A stretch of DNA of 64,000 bases from BM506 sp031581485 (GCA_031581485.1 JAVLBA010000001.1:29336-93335), one strand, 5' to 3'. Positions 50,661-60,767 are shown, numbered from the stretch's first letter. The notes: a model not told the origin generated them from the sequence alone. A program made the numbers and translations.

Positions 50661-51511
50661 TCTTTTTCCATCTCTGCATCAATCATCGACTGGATGACCG
50701 CCATATTGCGGGTCTGGACGCGGTGACCATTGACAAAGATGGCCGGGGTGCCGGTGACTTGGGCCTCTTTGCCGTTCTTGATATCCGCTATCAGCTGCTG
50801 GCGGGCCTGGGGGCTCCGCCGGTCACGGTTGAAGGCCGTCAGGTCAAGGTCCAGGGTGGCGGCAAAGGCCTCATAACTCTCAGGGGCCAGTGTCTTGTGG
50901 TTTGCAAAGAGCAGGTCGTGATACTGCCAGAATTTCCCCTGGTTGTGGGCGGCAATAGATGCCAGGGCCGCTTCCTGGGCCTGGGCATGAAAACTCAAGG
51001 GAAAATGTTTGAAGACGATCTTTACGGTGTCTGGATTCTGCTCGAGCACCTGCTCGAGTAACGCCCCGGCCTGGGCGCAGTGGGGTCATTGGAAATCGCT
51101 GAACACCACCACAGCTACAGGGGCATCAGGGTTGCCCAGGAAGGGGCTGCCCGTGGTGTCGATCTGGGCCACCAGGCTGAAGGAGAGCTTCTGAATCTGG
51201 CCGGTGGCCGAGTTGCTGACAAAGAGCTGCTCAGGCACCCCTGCCTTTTGAAAGCCGCTGAGAAAGACGGTGTCCATGCCGTCGGCAACTTTCAGGGTCC
51301 CCTGGGACGTGCCGGCGGCATCGTACATCACCAGTTCGCCGGCCTGGGTGAGGACAAAGAGGCTGGTGCCGTCAAAGGATATTGCCATGTCCCGGATGGC
51401 CGTCTTGGTCTCAATGGTCTGGTCAACGGACCAATCAATGGCCGCTAAGGCCGGAACAGGAAAACAGAGGGCAGCAAGGATGACAAGAACATACCGCTGT
51501 AGTTTCTTCAT
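50657..51511 (-). CDS. DsbA-like thioredoxin-fold selenoprotein (Sec-Pro-His-Cys), in-frame TGA
   Basis: A 284-residue exported protein when the TGA at 51088-51086 is read as selenocysteine. Signal peptide about 1-23, then a 95-residue beta-rich N-domain, then a DsbA/DsbG-like thioredoxin domain: DAPVAVVVFSDFQ-Sec142-Pro-His-Cys145, later VFKHFPL and the cis-Pro segment VTGTPAIFVNG. The family normally has CPxC here, so Sec replaces exactly the nucleophilic Cys. The reading frame is the same on both sides of the TGA, and a stem-loop with GGU loop lies downstream. Probably a periplasmic thiol-disulfide oxidoreductase. The stop overlaps phoH. Confidence 0.85.
51041..51088 (-). promoter_or_regulatory. 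Putative bacterial SECIS element after the in-frame TGA
   Basis: Downstream of the TGA (51088-51086) the minus strand forms CTCGAGC-AGGT-GCTCGAG, a seven-base perfect stem with a four-base loop, 34 bases after the TGA. The loop contains GGU as in the E. coli fdhF SECIS, and size and distance fit known bacterial SECIS elements. The lower part (CCCC...GGGG) can extend the stem. Confidence 0.65.
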
Positions 51512-51550
51512 AGACTCTCCTTCAATTTTTAAAAACGAAAATACAAAATA

Positions 51551-52744
51551 TCAATCTCTGATTATTTTGGCAAGGAAAACGGCAAGATGCTCTGCTCTCA
51601 GGGGGCTCTTGGCCCGGGCCAGGCCCTGTTGCCATTGCAGAAGGCAGCCGCTACAGGTGGTGACCACTAACCCCTGGGAAAGTTCCGCCAGGGGGGCTAA
51701 GGCCCTGCTGAAAATATCCCGGGAAATATCAGGGTTGGTCAGGTGAAAGAGGCCGCCCTGGCCGCAGCATTGGGCCGGGAGGGAGAGCGGCGGCGCGCCG
51801 TTTAGTTGGGTAAGCAGCTGGCGCGGCTCTTTGGTGACCTGGCAGGGGCCAAAGCGGAGGTGGCAGGGATCATGGTAATAAAGGGTTTCAGCGGGCCTGC
51901 TGGTGGAGAGCTCCTCCTGGGCCAGGAAAAAGGTGGAAAATTCCTGGATACGACTGGCAAAGGCCGTGGCCTTGCCGTGCATCTCCGGGTCATCGGTAAA
52001 AAGTGTCGGGTAGCTCTTGAGATGACTGGTGCAGGAGGCGCAGGAGGTGAGGATGGGGCCGGCAGTACCCTCCGCAAAGGCCTTGATGTTTCTTCTGGCT
52101 GCGGTCTTTGCCTCTTGCTCGGATCCGGAAACATGGGAGGCCAGGCCGCAGCAGGTGAGGGCAGCGGGAGTGTGGAGTTCAAAGCCGCAGTGGCCGGCCA
52201 TAATTGCAGTGGCCTTTGTTATCTCCTTATAGAGATGTTGGGCCAGACAGCCGGGGAAATAGGCCAGCATCCGGGGGCTCTCCTTTTTGGGAAGAGCGGG
52301 AAGGGGGGAGGGGGCGGCCAGGGTCGGGGCCAGCAGATCAAGACGTTTTCGCAGGCCGCTCGCCTTGGGCAGCGTGGCCAACAGGGCGGCCAGTGCCTTG
52401 GAGCCCCCTTCCTGGAGCAGGGGCGTGGCCAGCACCTTTTTGGTGAGGAATTTGGCAAAGCCGTGCGGGTCACGGCCAAAGGGCTGCCTGGCCCGCCAGG
52501 CACGGATATCCTCGCTGGGCCTCAGGTTGCGGGGGCAGGCCGCATCGCAGGCCCCGCATTGCAGACACTTGGCCAACAGGTCGTTAAAATAGGCGGAGTC
52601 AAAAGAAGCGCCTGCCTTGAAGAGATGAAGTTTGCCGCGGGCGGTGTGCGATTCCCGGCCGGTGCTCTGGAAAACGGGGCAGACAGGGGTGCAGGCCCCG
52701 CATTTTGCACAGGTCGATGCTTTTATTTCTGGTTGCCCTGCCAT
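51551..52744 (-). CDS. (Fe-S)-binding oxidoreductase subunit, GlcF-like
   Basis: A 397-residue protein with two N-terminal 4Fe-4S motifs (CAKCGACTPVCP and CLQCGACDAACP) and two cysteine-rich CCG domains (TCCGLASHVSG and QCCGQGGLFHL; each with upstream FPGCLAQ or YHDPCHLR). This is the glycolate oxidase iron-sulfur subunit (GlcF) layout, also used by lactate and other 2-hydroxy-acid dehydrogenases and HdrD-like proteins. No flavin subunit is adjacent. It overlaps the end of prfB by 22 bases. It probably passes electrons from a 2-hydroxy acid to the quinone pool. Confidence 0.9.
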   Translation of the reverse strand: MAGQPEIKASTCAKCGACTPVCPVFQSTGRESHTARGKLHLFKAGASFDSAYFNDLLAKCLQCGACDAACPRNLRPSEDIRAWRARQPFGRDPHGFAKFLTKKVLATPLLQEGGSKALAALLATLPKASGLRKRLDLLAPTLAAPSPLPALPKKESPRMLAYFPGCLAQHLYKEITKATAIMAGHCGFELHTPAALTCCGLASHVSGSEQEAKTAARRNIKAFAEGTAGPILTSCASCTSHLKSYPTLFTDDPEMHGKATAFASRIQEFSTFFLAQEELSTSRPAETLYYHDPCHLRFGPCQVTKEPRQLLTQLNGAPPLSLPAQCCGQGGLFHLTNPDISRDIFSRALAPLAELSQGLVVTTCSGCLLQWQQGLARAKSPLRAEHLAVFLAKIIRD

Positions 52745-53827
52745 AGGAGGTAGGCCTTGATAAAGGGATAGAGGTTGCCATCCAGGACGGCATCGACATT
52801 ACCGCTTTCCTGGTTGGTGCGGTGGTCCTTGACCAGGCGATAGGGCTGCATCACATAGGAGCGGATCTGGCTGCCCCAGGCGATCTCTTTTTTCTCGCCG
52901 CTGATTTCATCATGCTGTTCCTGCTGCAGCCCCTGCTCCCTTTCATAGAGGCGGGTCTTCAGCATCTTCATGGCCGTATCCTTGTTGCGGTGCTGGGAAC
53001 GTTCATTCTGACACTGGACCACAATATTGGTGGGGATGTGGGTGATGCGGATTGCCGAGCTTGTCTTGTTGATATGCTGGCCGCCGGCACCGCTGGCCCG
53101 ATAGGTGTCGACCCGGATGTCCTTGTCGTTAATCTCCACTTCAATGTCGTCCTCAAGCTCCGGAAAGACAAAGACCGAGGCAAAGGAGGTGTGGCGCCTG
53201 CCACTGGCGTCAAAGGGGGAGATGCGGACCAGACGGTGGATGCCCATCTCGGAACGGAGGTAGCCGTAGGCATACTTGCCCCTGATCATCACGGTGACGC
53301 TTTTGACCCCAGCCTCGTCGCCGGGCTGGAGATCGAGAATGTCGGCGGAAAATTTTTTCTTTTCGCTCCAGCGCAGATACATGCGCAGCAGGATATCGGT
53401 CCAGTCCTGGGCCTCGGTGCCGCCGGCCCCGGCATGAATGGTGAGCATGGCATTGCTGTTGTCATGCTCTCCGCTGAACATGCATTCCAGCTCAAAGTCA
53501 TCCAGCCGTTTGCCCAGGGCCGCTATGACCTCGGCCGCCTCCTGTTCCGTGTCCGCGTCCTCTTCTTCTGTGGCCAGTTCCAGAAGAATTTCGGCATCTT
53601 CAACCATATCGTAACAAGCCTGCCAGCTGTCAATGGGATACTGCAGCTGACCAATACCAATCTGGGTCTGGCGGGCCTTGTCCGGATCATCCCAAAAAGC
53701 CGGATTCGCGGTCTGATGTTCAAGCTCAGCGAGTTCTCTCTGCTTGCCGGCTAAGTCAAAGATGCACCTTTAAGGAGAGGAGGAGATCTTTGTATTCTTG
53801 AAGTTTCTGTTGAAGTTCTGCTGACAT
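52723..53827 (-). CDS. prfB: Peptide chain release factor 2 (programmed +1 frameshift)
   Basis: A 367-residue factor for UAA/UGA termination when both frames are joined. Frame 1: ATG 53827, 23 codons to CTT, then TGA at 53758. Reading shifts +1 (CTT-TGA-C to Leu-Asp) and continues LAGKQRELAEL. The anticodon-like region around SPF precedes the catalytic GGQ motif (RASGAGGQHINKTSSAIR). An internal Shine-Dalgarno-like AAGGTG stands before CTTTGAC, as in E. coli. This is autoregulation by RF2 level, not a broken gene. Confidence 0.96.
53755..53761 (-). promoter_or_regulatory. prfB programmed +1 frameshift site CTTTGAC
   Basis: On the minus strand TTAAAGGTGCATCTTTGAC contains the slippery CTT, the in-frame TGA followed by C, and an upstream AAGGTG that can pair with 16S rRNA. 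Downstream coding only continues in the +1 frame. Confidence 0.95.
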
Positions 53828-53956
53828 GTCTTTTAGATCCTGCCGGTCAAGGCTTTTGGGCCGAGTCGGCACTGGTAAGGGGAGGAAGAATTTTACCCAA
53901 GCATGGAGAATAATGAGTGCATCATATACCCAAAATGGTCTTGGTCCGTCAATTAT

Positions 53957-55468
53957 TTACTTTTTCCGCCTTTTTTTTACAAAAAGGGCCAGGAAAAAGA
54001 GGGTGACGGTGACACAGAGGAGGGGGAAGGCAAAACCGATCCTGGTGAAAAAGGTGGTGGAGGAGAGCAGAGGCAGGCTGGCGCTCAGATAGCCCGGCTC
54101 AAAGAGGCCGGTGTGGTCCACAATTTCGCCGGTGGGCAGAATGAGGGCGGAAATGCCGGTATTGGCGGCCCGGGCCATGCTCCTTCTGTTTTCAATGGTG
54201 CGGAAGATGGCCATGGCCAGATGCTGGTCAGGGGCGCTTGACCTGCCAAACCAGGCATCGTTGGTGATGTTGGCAAGCAGGGTCGCTCCCTGGGCCGTTT
54301 CCCGGCGGGCCAGGTCCGGATAGATCGCCTCGATGCAGATAAGCACCCCGATTTGAGCGGCCCCCATGTCAAGGGGGGCGCCGGAGGTGCCGGCGGAAAA
54401 ATCACCCATGCCTTCCACCAGGGGCCTGGGGATGGGCAGGATGGAGCGCAGGGGGATATATTCGCCAAAGGGCACCAGGTGCTGCTTGAAATAGATCTCT
54501 GTCCTGCCCTGCGGAGAGAGGAGCAGGGCGCTGTTGTAGTAGGCATACTCTGTCTGGCGGCGCACCACATAGGGGGCGCCGGTAAGGAGGTGGAAGGGGG
54601 CGCTTAAGACGGTCTCCTTTTCCACCCGGGCCATGAGGGGATCAATATTGGGGTAAAAGGGGAGGGCGGTCTCCGGCCAGATCACCAGCTCGGCATCGCT
54701 CTCCTTACGGGCCTGGCGGGTAAGCTGCAGGTAGCGCTCCACGTTTGGTTCCTTGAGATCATCCTGCCATTTCAGGGTCTGCTCAATGTTGGCCTGAACC
54801 ACCGCGACCTTGAGTGCCGGCTGACCGGGCAGCTCTGCTTTGACCTGAGAGAACCGGATCCCTGAATAGGTGAGGCTCAGGAGGATAAGGGCGGCAGCGG
54901 CCAGCCACTCTTTCTTTCTCTGGTGGCCCGGTTCCCTGTTGAGGAAAAAGTGGGCAAGAAGGGCGTTGGTCAGAACCAGAATAAAGGTGATGCCATGATG
55001 GCCGGTGAGGTCGGCCCCCTGAATCAGCAGCGGGGAGCCATATTGGCTGTAGCCCAGATCCATCCAGGGAAAGCCGGTGAGAAAAAGACCGCGGCCATAG
55101 TCGAGGCTCACCCAGAGCACAGGGGCAAACCAGAGCAGAGAAAGCCTCTTTCTGGTCTTGCTCACCAGGAAACAAAAAAGGGCGAAATAGAGGGCCATAT
55201 AGAGGGCCAGCAGGAAAAGAGCCGGCCAGGCGAGTTGGGGCGGCAGACCGCCATAGGTCTCCATGGAGATGGTTACCCAGTAGAGGAGCAGGAGGTGGTA
55301 GAGGGTGCCGCTGATCAGGCCCCACAGCGCTGCTTGAGCCGGCCTACTTCGGTGGCAGAAGAGGAGAAGCGGCACCAGGGCGAACCAGGCCAGAAAGGCC
55401 AGGCCCGGCCCCGGGGAGGCAAGGTAGAGAAGGAGTACGGAAATAAAGGGCAGAAGAGCGGTTAACAT
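53957..55468 (-). CDS. lnt: Apolipoprotein N-acyltransferase
   Basis: A 503-residue inner-membrane enzyme adding the third acyl chain to lipoproteins. About six N-terminal spans (first 180 residues) precede a periplasmic nitrilase domain with the Glu-Lys-Cys triad: WPETALPF, FKQHLVPFGEYIPL and GVLICIEAIYPDLAR. One C-terminal span follows (SSTTFFTRIGFAFPLLCVTVTLFFLALF). The start MLTALLPF at 55468 is preferred over TTG 55480. It follows corC, as in E. coli. Confidence 0.95.
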   Translation of the reverse strand: MLTALLPFISVLLLYLASPGPGLAFLAWFALVPLLLFCHRSRPAQAALWGLISGTLYHLLLLYWVTISMETYGGLPPQLAWPALFLLALYMALYFALFCFLVSKTRKRLSLLWFAPVLWVSLDYGRGLFLTGFPWMDLGYSQYGSPLLIQGADLTGHHGITFILVLTNALLAHFFLNREPGHQRKKEWLAAAALILLSLTYSGIRFSQVKAELPGQPALKVAVVQANIEQTLKWQDDLKEPNVERYLQLTRQARKESDAELVIWPETALPFYPNIDPLMARVEKETVLSAPFHLLTGAPYVVRRQTEYAYYNSALLLSPQGRTEIYFKQHLVPFGEYIPLRSILPIPRPLVEGMGDFSAGTSGAPLDMGAAQIGVLICIEAIYPDLARRETAQGATLLANITNDAWFGRSSAPDQHLAMAIFRTIENRRSMARAANTGISALILPTGEIVDHTGLFEPGYLSASLPLLSSTTFFTRIGFAFPLLCVTVTLFFLALFVKKRRKK

Positions 55469-55578
55469 AAAGTATCCCAATTGGTGGCCCCATCGGCAAA
55501 GCAGGCGGCTTCAGTCATGGCTGCGGGGCCGGCGCGGACAAGAGCAGGGGAGATCCGTCTTGTTTCAGAAGGCGGGGT

Positions 55579-56430
55579 TTACTCTTTTTTGAGGTCCGTA
55601 TGGATTTTCACCATCTTGATCCGCCGTTTATCCGCCTTGAGCACGGTGAGGGTGAGAGGGGGGTATTCCACAGTGGCCCCTTGTTCCGGGATGCGGCCCT
55701 GCTGGTCAATGATAAAGCCGCCGATGGATTCATATGCTCCTTCCGGGAATTCAATGTCGAAATATTCCTCAATATCCTCAATATCGATCTTGGCATTGGT
55801 GACCACGGTCTGGTCGTCAATCACCCGCCACAGGTTTTCCGGTTTGTCCGACTCGTCAGCGATTTCTCCGACAATTTCCTCCAGAATATCCTCCAGGGTA
55901 ACAAGGCCGCGGGTGGCGCCGAATTCGTCGGTGACAATGGCCAGATGGGTGTTGTTGGCCTGAAAGTCCTGGAGAAGGGCCATGACCTTGTCGTTTTCGT
56001 TGACAAAGATCATCGGGGTCAGCAGGGGGGCGATATCGGTGAGCGGCGGCGTATCCGGGCAGTGCAGCAGATCCTTGGCATGGACAAAGCCTTCGATCTT
56101 ATCCGGAGAATCGTCATAGACCGGAATGCGGGAAAAACCATATCTGGTGATGAGTTTAATGATATGGCAGGGCGATGAGGTGATGGGGGCCGAGATAATC
56201 TCGGTGGCAGGGGTCATGATCTCTTTGATCCGGGTATCTCTGAATTCAAAGATGGAAGTGAGCATCTCTCCCTCAATGCTGCTGATCAGGCCGTGTTCTT
56301 CGCCTTCTTCAATGAGTTCCTGGAGTTCGGTACTCAGATCGCCGGCCGGATCACTACTATCGGCGAGGCCGAGAAGGTGCAGGATTTTTCTGATAAGGGA
56401 GGGGGGGGAGGGTGTTGAATTGTCGGGCAT
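55579..56430 (-). CDS. CorC/hemolysin-type CBS-domain protein
   Basis: A 283-residue soluble protein from ATG 56430 (MPDNSTPSPPS). Two CBS domains (about 70-190; IMTPATEIISAPIT, YGFSRIPVYDDSPDKIEGFVHAKDLL) are followed by the CorC_HlyC domain (IVTDEFGATRGLVTLEDILEEIVGEI). This is the YbeX/CorC architecture without the membrane DUF21 domain, linked to magnesium/cobalt efflux and ribosome metabolism. ATG 56469 is an alternative start. It heads the corC-lnt-prfB minus-strand series. Confidence 0.9.
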   Translation of the reverse strand: MPDNSTPSPPSLIRKILHLLGLADSSDPAGDLSTELQELIEEGEEHGLISSIEGEMLTSIFEFRDTRIKEIMTPATEIISAPITSSPCHIIKLITRYGFSRIPVYDDSPDKIEGFVHAKDLLHCPDTPPLTDIAPLLTPMIFVNENDKVMALLQDFQANNTHLAIVTDEFGATRGLVTLEDILEEIVGEIADESDKPENLWRVIDDQTVVTNAKIDIEDIEEYFDIEFPEGAYESIGGFIIDQQGRIPEQGATVEYPPLTLTVLKADKRRIKMVKIHTDLKKE

Positions 56431-56621
56431 AAGAGTTGGGATACGACCTCGGCTGAAAATGGCAGCCATGTCAAGAGACAGGTTGGGTAATCTTGAAATG
56501 GTTGAAATAATTATATTATAAATGAAAAGAGAATGTTTAGTTGCCGCAGCAAAGAAGGGAAATTTACAAAACATAAATATAAGAAGAGCAGGGCCAAAAA
56601 GCCAGCTAATTTACAAAAAAA

Positions 56622-56650
56622 TTGACCAAGGCCCCTGAAAAAGGTATAAG
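56622..56650 (+). promoter_or_regulatory. Probable sigma-70 promoter of the acetyl-CoA carboxylase operon
   Basis: TTGACC (56622-56627), a 17-base spacer and TATAAG (56645-56650) in an otherwise geneless stretch (56431-56899) that separates corC from accC. The distance to the first codon is about 250 bases. Nothing else in the gap was recognised. Confidence 0.6.
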
Positions 56651-56899
56651 CTCAGCTGCTTTTTTTATAAGGAAAGAGCTCTTTCTGCTGGCTGGAAATG
56701 ATACCTTTGACCGCTGAGGCGCGCTCCTGCCCCCATAATGGGACCTGCCTTTACTCCCTTCTGCTGAGCTGGTAGGATGGGACCTTCAAGGGTACAAAAC
56801 GAATGCACATATTTTTTTGACATCACTTTCGTTCCCCATACTGAAATATATTTTTAACCATGCCCTCTCAGGCAGATCCTACTTTACCCGAGGTTCATT

Positions 56900-58306
56900 T
56901 TGAAAGCTAAGGTATTGATTGCAAATAGAGGTGAGATCGCCATCAGGATAGCCAATGCCTGTGTGGATCTTGGTCTTGATTTTGTGATGATCTATACGGA
57001 TCCGGACAAGGAATCCGAGCATGTCCGTCGTTATGCGGACGCCGCCGGCGCCGGCAAGAAGGTGTGGCGGGTCTCCAGCTACACCGACCCCAATGAAATA
57101 CTCTCCATTGCCGATCATACCGGCTGTACCGCCATTCATCCAGGATACGGCTTTTTCTCAGAGGATTTCCGGTTTGCCCGCCGAGTCACCCTGCGGGATC
57201 GGCCCCTGATCTTTATCGGCCCGAAATGGGAAGTGATCAGGGACCTCGGCGACAAGATTAATACCAAAAAGGTGGCAAACAGCCTTGGTATCCCCACCAT
57301 TCCAGGCACCTCGGCCCCCATTTATAATGAAATGGAGGCCGAGGCCATTGCCGCCAAGCTCCTGAGTGATCAGGAAGAAGAGGGTATTGCCAGCCCTTCC
57401 ATCCTGGTGAAGGCAGCTGCCGGCGGCGGCGGTATGGGGATTGAAGAGGTGAACCGGATCGAGCAGTTTCGGCGCACCTATCGGCAGGTCAAGAATTACG
57501 CCAAGCGTCAGTTTGGTGATGGCGGCGTCCTTATTGAGCAATGCCTGCGTGATTATAATCATCTTGAGGTGCAGATCCTCTGTTCCCAGCACGGGGAACG
57601 GCTCCATTTCGGCACCAGAAACTGCACCATCCAGTCCACAGGCCGTCAGAAAAGGCTGGAGGCGGCTCCCGGCTTTGACAACAGCTGCTTTGCCTATGCA
57701 TTTGATGCCCACAAGGTCCTGGAGCAGATCGTTGACTACTCCCTTAAGCTGGCCAGCCATGTCCACTATGATAATGTCGGCACCTGGGAGTGGATCGTGG
57801 CCCGCAACGGCCAGCCCTATCTTCTTGAAGTAAACACCCGTATCCAGGTTGAAAACGATGTCTCTGCCCGGATTTCCTACTATAAGAAGAAGCACCCCAA
57901 TCTGATTCGGGAACAGATCAGGGTCGCCCTGGGAGAGAAGATCGGCTACAGCCAGCGCCGGATCGAGTTCAAGGGGGCCTGCATCGAATTCCGTATTGTT
58001 GCCGAGGATACCAGCCGTGATTTTGCGCCCTGGATCGGTACCATCAATACCTTTAAATTTCCGGAGCATTCCTGGTCGGCACTCTACACCCAGGTGCCCA
58101 CGGACCGGTCCTATGCCATTCCCAGTGATTTTGATCCCAACCTGGCCCTGGCCCTGGTCTGGGGCAGCTCCATTGCCGATGCCAAGGAGCGGGGCTTGCG
58201 TTTTCTGGATCAGGTCACCATTGAAGGAGAGACCAGCACTGGTGAGCCAATGATGACTAACATTGAGTATTTAAAGGAGAATATTGACAGGTTGTTGACC
58301 TTTTAG
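56900..58306 (+). CDS. accC: Biotin carboxylase (acetyl-CoA carboxylase type)
   Basis: A 468-residue ATP-grasp enzyme carboxylating biotin. It starts at TTG 56900 (MKAKVLIANRGEIAIRI) after CCGAGG. The biotin carboxylase N-terminal domain has PGYGFFSEDFRFA. The ATP-grasp loop is VKAAAGGGGMGIEEV, with EVQILCSQHG and EVNTRIQVEND near the active site. The C-terminal domain is typical (ACIEFRIVAEDTSRDFAP). EKKHP-like inserts make it slightly longer than E. coli AccC. The genes downstream encode the transferase and carrier, supporting malonyl-CoA synthesis. Confidence 0.9.
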   Translation: MKAKVLIANRGEIAIRIANACVDLGLDFVMIYTDPDKESEHVRRYADAAGAGKKVWRVSSYTDPNEILSIADHTGCTAIHPGYGFFSEDFRFARRVTLRDRPLIFIGPKWEVIRDLGDKINTKKVANSLGIPTIPGTSAPIYNEMEAEAIAAKLLSDQEEEGIASPSILVKAAAGGGGMGIEEVNRIEQFRRTYRQVKNYAKRQFGDGGVLIEQCLRDYNHLEVQILCSQHGERLHFGTRNCTIQSTGRQKRLEAAPGFDNSCFAYAFDAHKVLEQIVDYSLKLASHVHYDNVGTWEWIVARNGQPYLLEVNTRIQVENDVSARISYYKKKHPNLIREQIRVALGEKIGYSQRRIEFKGACIEFRIVAEDTSRDFAPWIGTINTFKFPEHSWSALYTQVPTDRSYAIPSDFDPNLALALVWGSSIADAKERGLRFLDQVTIEGETSTGEPMMTNIEYLKENIDRLLTF

Positions 58307-58494
58307 ATTCCGGGCTGCGTGGTGATTGCCTGCACAAGAGGTGAGGCTGCCCAGGGACAATGCGCCAGCAGTGAGTGATTGTAAAGCTGGAAAGGGCCTT
58401 GGTCCCCGAAGGGGCGAGGCATGAACGGCCAGCACTGCTGGTTCAAGAATAGTGCGCGAGCACTATTTGTAAAAAAACACCTGTTTTATATCTT

Positions 58495-60741
58495 ATGCAA
58501 GAAATACGAAAGCGATTGCTGAAAATTGATGAGAGAATCAATTACCTCATCCAGGTCAAGGGTTCTGCGGTCTGGGACAATGTGGACAGCCTGCAGGAAC
58601 GGTATGTTGCTGTGCGTGATTCCCTTTTTGATCTCAGGCCCGAGATCCTGCGCGCCAAGATTGATGGTTTTGAGGATGAATTGACCTTCCTTGAGGAGCG
58701 GGCCGAAAAAAGCCTCACCAGCATGGATCGGGTCCGTATTGTCCGCAGCCCCCTGCGCTTTTCCCTGCAGGATATCCTGGAAAACGTCTATGACGATTTC
58801 ACGGAACTGGGCGGCGAGGAGGAAGCCTCCATTGATCCCTCCATGGTATGTGCCAAGGCCACTATTTCCGCGCAGATCAAGGGGAAAAGTGTGACCCAGC
58901 AGGTCATGGTCATCGGTCACGAAAAGGGGCATGGCGAGGAGTACCGCAATGGCGGCTGCAGTAAGCCGTGGGGCAATGAAAAGGCCCTGCGTTTCATGCA
59001 TGTGGCCCAGACCGAAGGCATCCCCATCCATTCCTATATTTTTACCCCTGGTTCCTTTCCTATTGAGGATTATCCCGGGGCCGGCCAGCAGATTGCCCGC
59101 AATATCTTTGCCATGACCAAACTCACGGTGCCCATTATCTCCCTGATTTCCGAGGGTGGTTCCGGCGGGGCCGAGGCCATTGGTCTTTCCGATTACCGGC
59201 TGATGTTTTCCCACGGCTACTACTCGGTCATCTCTCCGGAGGGGGCCGCCGCCATTGAGGGCAAGGTCCGCGAAGGGGAAAAGGTGCAGCCGGAAATGGT
59301 GGAGGCCTGCGCTGATCGATTGAAGATTACGGCCCGGGATAATCTGTATCTGCGCACCATTGATCGGATTATTGACGAGCCGCGTCTGGGGGCCAAGCAT
59401 GATGATTTTGCCTTTTTCAAACGTGTCAAGTTTGAGATGATCCGGGCCACGGACGAAGTTGTGCTGAAGACCAAGAGTCTGCGGGCCTTCCGGGCCTATG
59501 AACTGAGTGTCAAACGCTCGGCAGATGAGGATTCCCTTGATCAGCATATTGACGTGTCCTGGGATCTCAACCCTGACGAGATCAAGCGCCTGCTGGAGCT
59601 CAGGTCCAAGAAATATCGCGAGATGGCCTGTCATGGCCTCTGTAAGAAGCAGAGCCTGCTCGGCACCCTGGCCCGACGCATGCGCTGGAAGACCAACCAG
59701 TATCTCTACAATTTCCGCTATGACCTTGTGCACAGTCACAGCAAACAGGTCAAGCAGGTCATGCGTGATGTGTCCGGCGAAAGCACGGCGGTTATCAAGC
59801 AGGTGGCCGGTCCCCTGGCCGGGGTGTTGGGTCTTTTTTCCCGCAAGAACCGCGGTAAGGAGTTGAAGGCCCTTGTTCCCTCTGCGGAGCGGGAAGAGCT
59901 TGATGATGACACCTATACCAGTCCCCTGGCCAATGAGGACCGCACCGTAACCTGCCCCAATGCAGAACATTCCGGCTGTAAGGACTTGTGGGTGCCTGAT
60001 CTCTATGGGCAATTCGGCGGGGTCTGTGAAACCTGCGGCCATCATTTTCCCCTGGAATATCAGTGGTATCTGAAGAATCTTTTTGATCGGGATTCCATTC
60101 GTGAATTCAACGAGGATATTGCGGCCGGCAATCCCTTGGGCTCTCCCGGCTTTGAGAAACGGCTGCAGGATGCCATTAAAAAAACAGGGCGGCGCAGTTC
60201 CATGATTACCTTTGACGCCCGGGTCATGGGGGTTGAGGTGGTGGTGGCCATGCTCTACTCCAATTTCCGGAACGGCACGGTGGGTTCTGCCGAAGGCGAA
60301 AAATTTGTCCAGGCTGCGGAACGGGCGCGCATGATGCGGCGGCCCCTGCTCTCTTATGTCCATACCACGGGCGGCATCCGGATTCAGGAGGGCACCCTGG
60401 GGGTTACCCAGATGCCCAAATGCACCATGGCGGTGCGTGAATATGTGGATGCAGGCGGCCTCTACATTGTGGTCTATGACAATAATTCCTATGCCGGGCC
60501 GGTGGCGAGTTTTCTGGGCTGCTCCCATTATCAGTTTGCCATCCGCTCCAGCCGCATCGGCTTTGCCGGCCCCCGGGTTATCCGCGACACCACGGGTGAG
60601 GAAATTCCGCCTGATTACCACAGTGCCCGCAATGCCCTCAAAAGGGGCCATATCCACGGGATCTGGGATCGCCGGGAATTCCGTAACAACCTGTACAAGT
60701 CGCTCATGACCATGGGCGGCAAGAGCCTCTATTACCGGTAG
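58495..60741 (+). CDS. Fused acetyl-CoA carboxylase carboxyltransferase (AccA-AccD order)
   Basis: A 748-residue fusion. The first half (about 1-330) resembles AccA: a helical start, KALRFMHVAQTEGIPIHSYI, GAGQQIARNIFAMTKLTVPII, SEGGSGGAEAIGL and YYSVISPEGAAAI. The second half (about 470-748) resembles AccD: a zinc-ribbon region with CPNAEHSGC and CETCGHHF, FDRDSIREFNEDI and the crotonase-like AERARMMRRPLLSYVHTTGG. Between them lies a roughly 130-residue Lys/Arg-rich linker. The AccA-first order is the reverse of the AccD-AccA order seen in single-chain carboxyltransferases. It transfers CO2 from carboxybiotin to acetyl-CoA. Confidence 0.85.
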   Translation: MQEIRKRLLKIDERINYLIQVKGSAVWDNVDSLQERYVAVRDSLFDLRPEILRAKIDGFEDELTFLEERAEKSLTSMDRVRIVRSPLRFSLQDILENVYDDFTELGGEEEASIDPSMVCAKATISAQIKGKSVTQQVMVIGHEKGHGEEYRNGGCSKPWGNEKALRFMHVAQTEGIPIHSYIFTPGSFPIEDYPGAGQQIARNIFAMTKLTVPIISLISEGGSGGAEAIGLSDYRLMFSHGYYSVISPEGAAAIEGKVREGEKVQPEMVEACADRLKITARDNLYLRTIDRIIDEPRLGAKHDDFAFFKRVKFEMIRATDEVVLKTKSLRAFRAYELSVKRSADEDSLDQHIDVSWDLNPDEIKRLLELRSKKYREMACHGLCKKQSLLGTLARRMRWKTNQYLYNFRYDLVHSHSKQVKQVMRDVSGESTAVIKQVAGPLAGVLGLFSRKNRGKELKALVPSAEREELDDDTYTSPLANEDRTVTCPNAEHSGCKDLWVPDLYGQFGGVCETCGHHFPLEYQWYLKNLFDRDSIREFNEDIAAGNPLGSPGFEKRLQDAIKKTGRRSSMITFDARVMGVEVVVAMLYSNFRNGTVGSAEGEKFVQAAERARMMRRPLLSYVHTTGGIRIQEGTLGVTQMPKCTMAVREYVDAGGLYIVVYDNNSYAGPVASFLGCSHYQFAIRSSRIGFAGPRVIRDTTGEEIPPDYHSARNALKRGHIHGIWDRREFRNNLYKSLMTMGGKSLYYR

Positions 60742-60767
60742 TAAGGGCCTTTTTCTAGGTTATATCA

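Noticed and set aside
51086..51511. Two separate genes (a short exported protein and a DsbA fragment)
   Set aside because: The frame continues through the TGA, with Sec-Pro-His-Cys at the family's active-site position, so a single selenoprotein explains both pieces better.
52723..53607. prfB as an N-terminally truncated pseudogene
   Set aside because: The missing N-terminus is present in the other frame and joined by a standard programmed frameshift.
58486..60657. 723-codon minus-strand open frame opposite the carboxyltransferase
   Set aside because: Antisense shadow of a strongly conserved AccA-AccD gene; no motif of its own.
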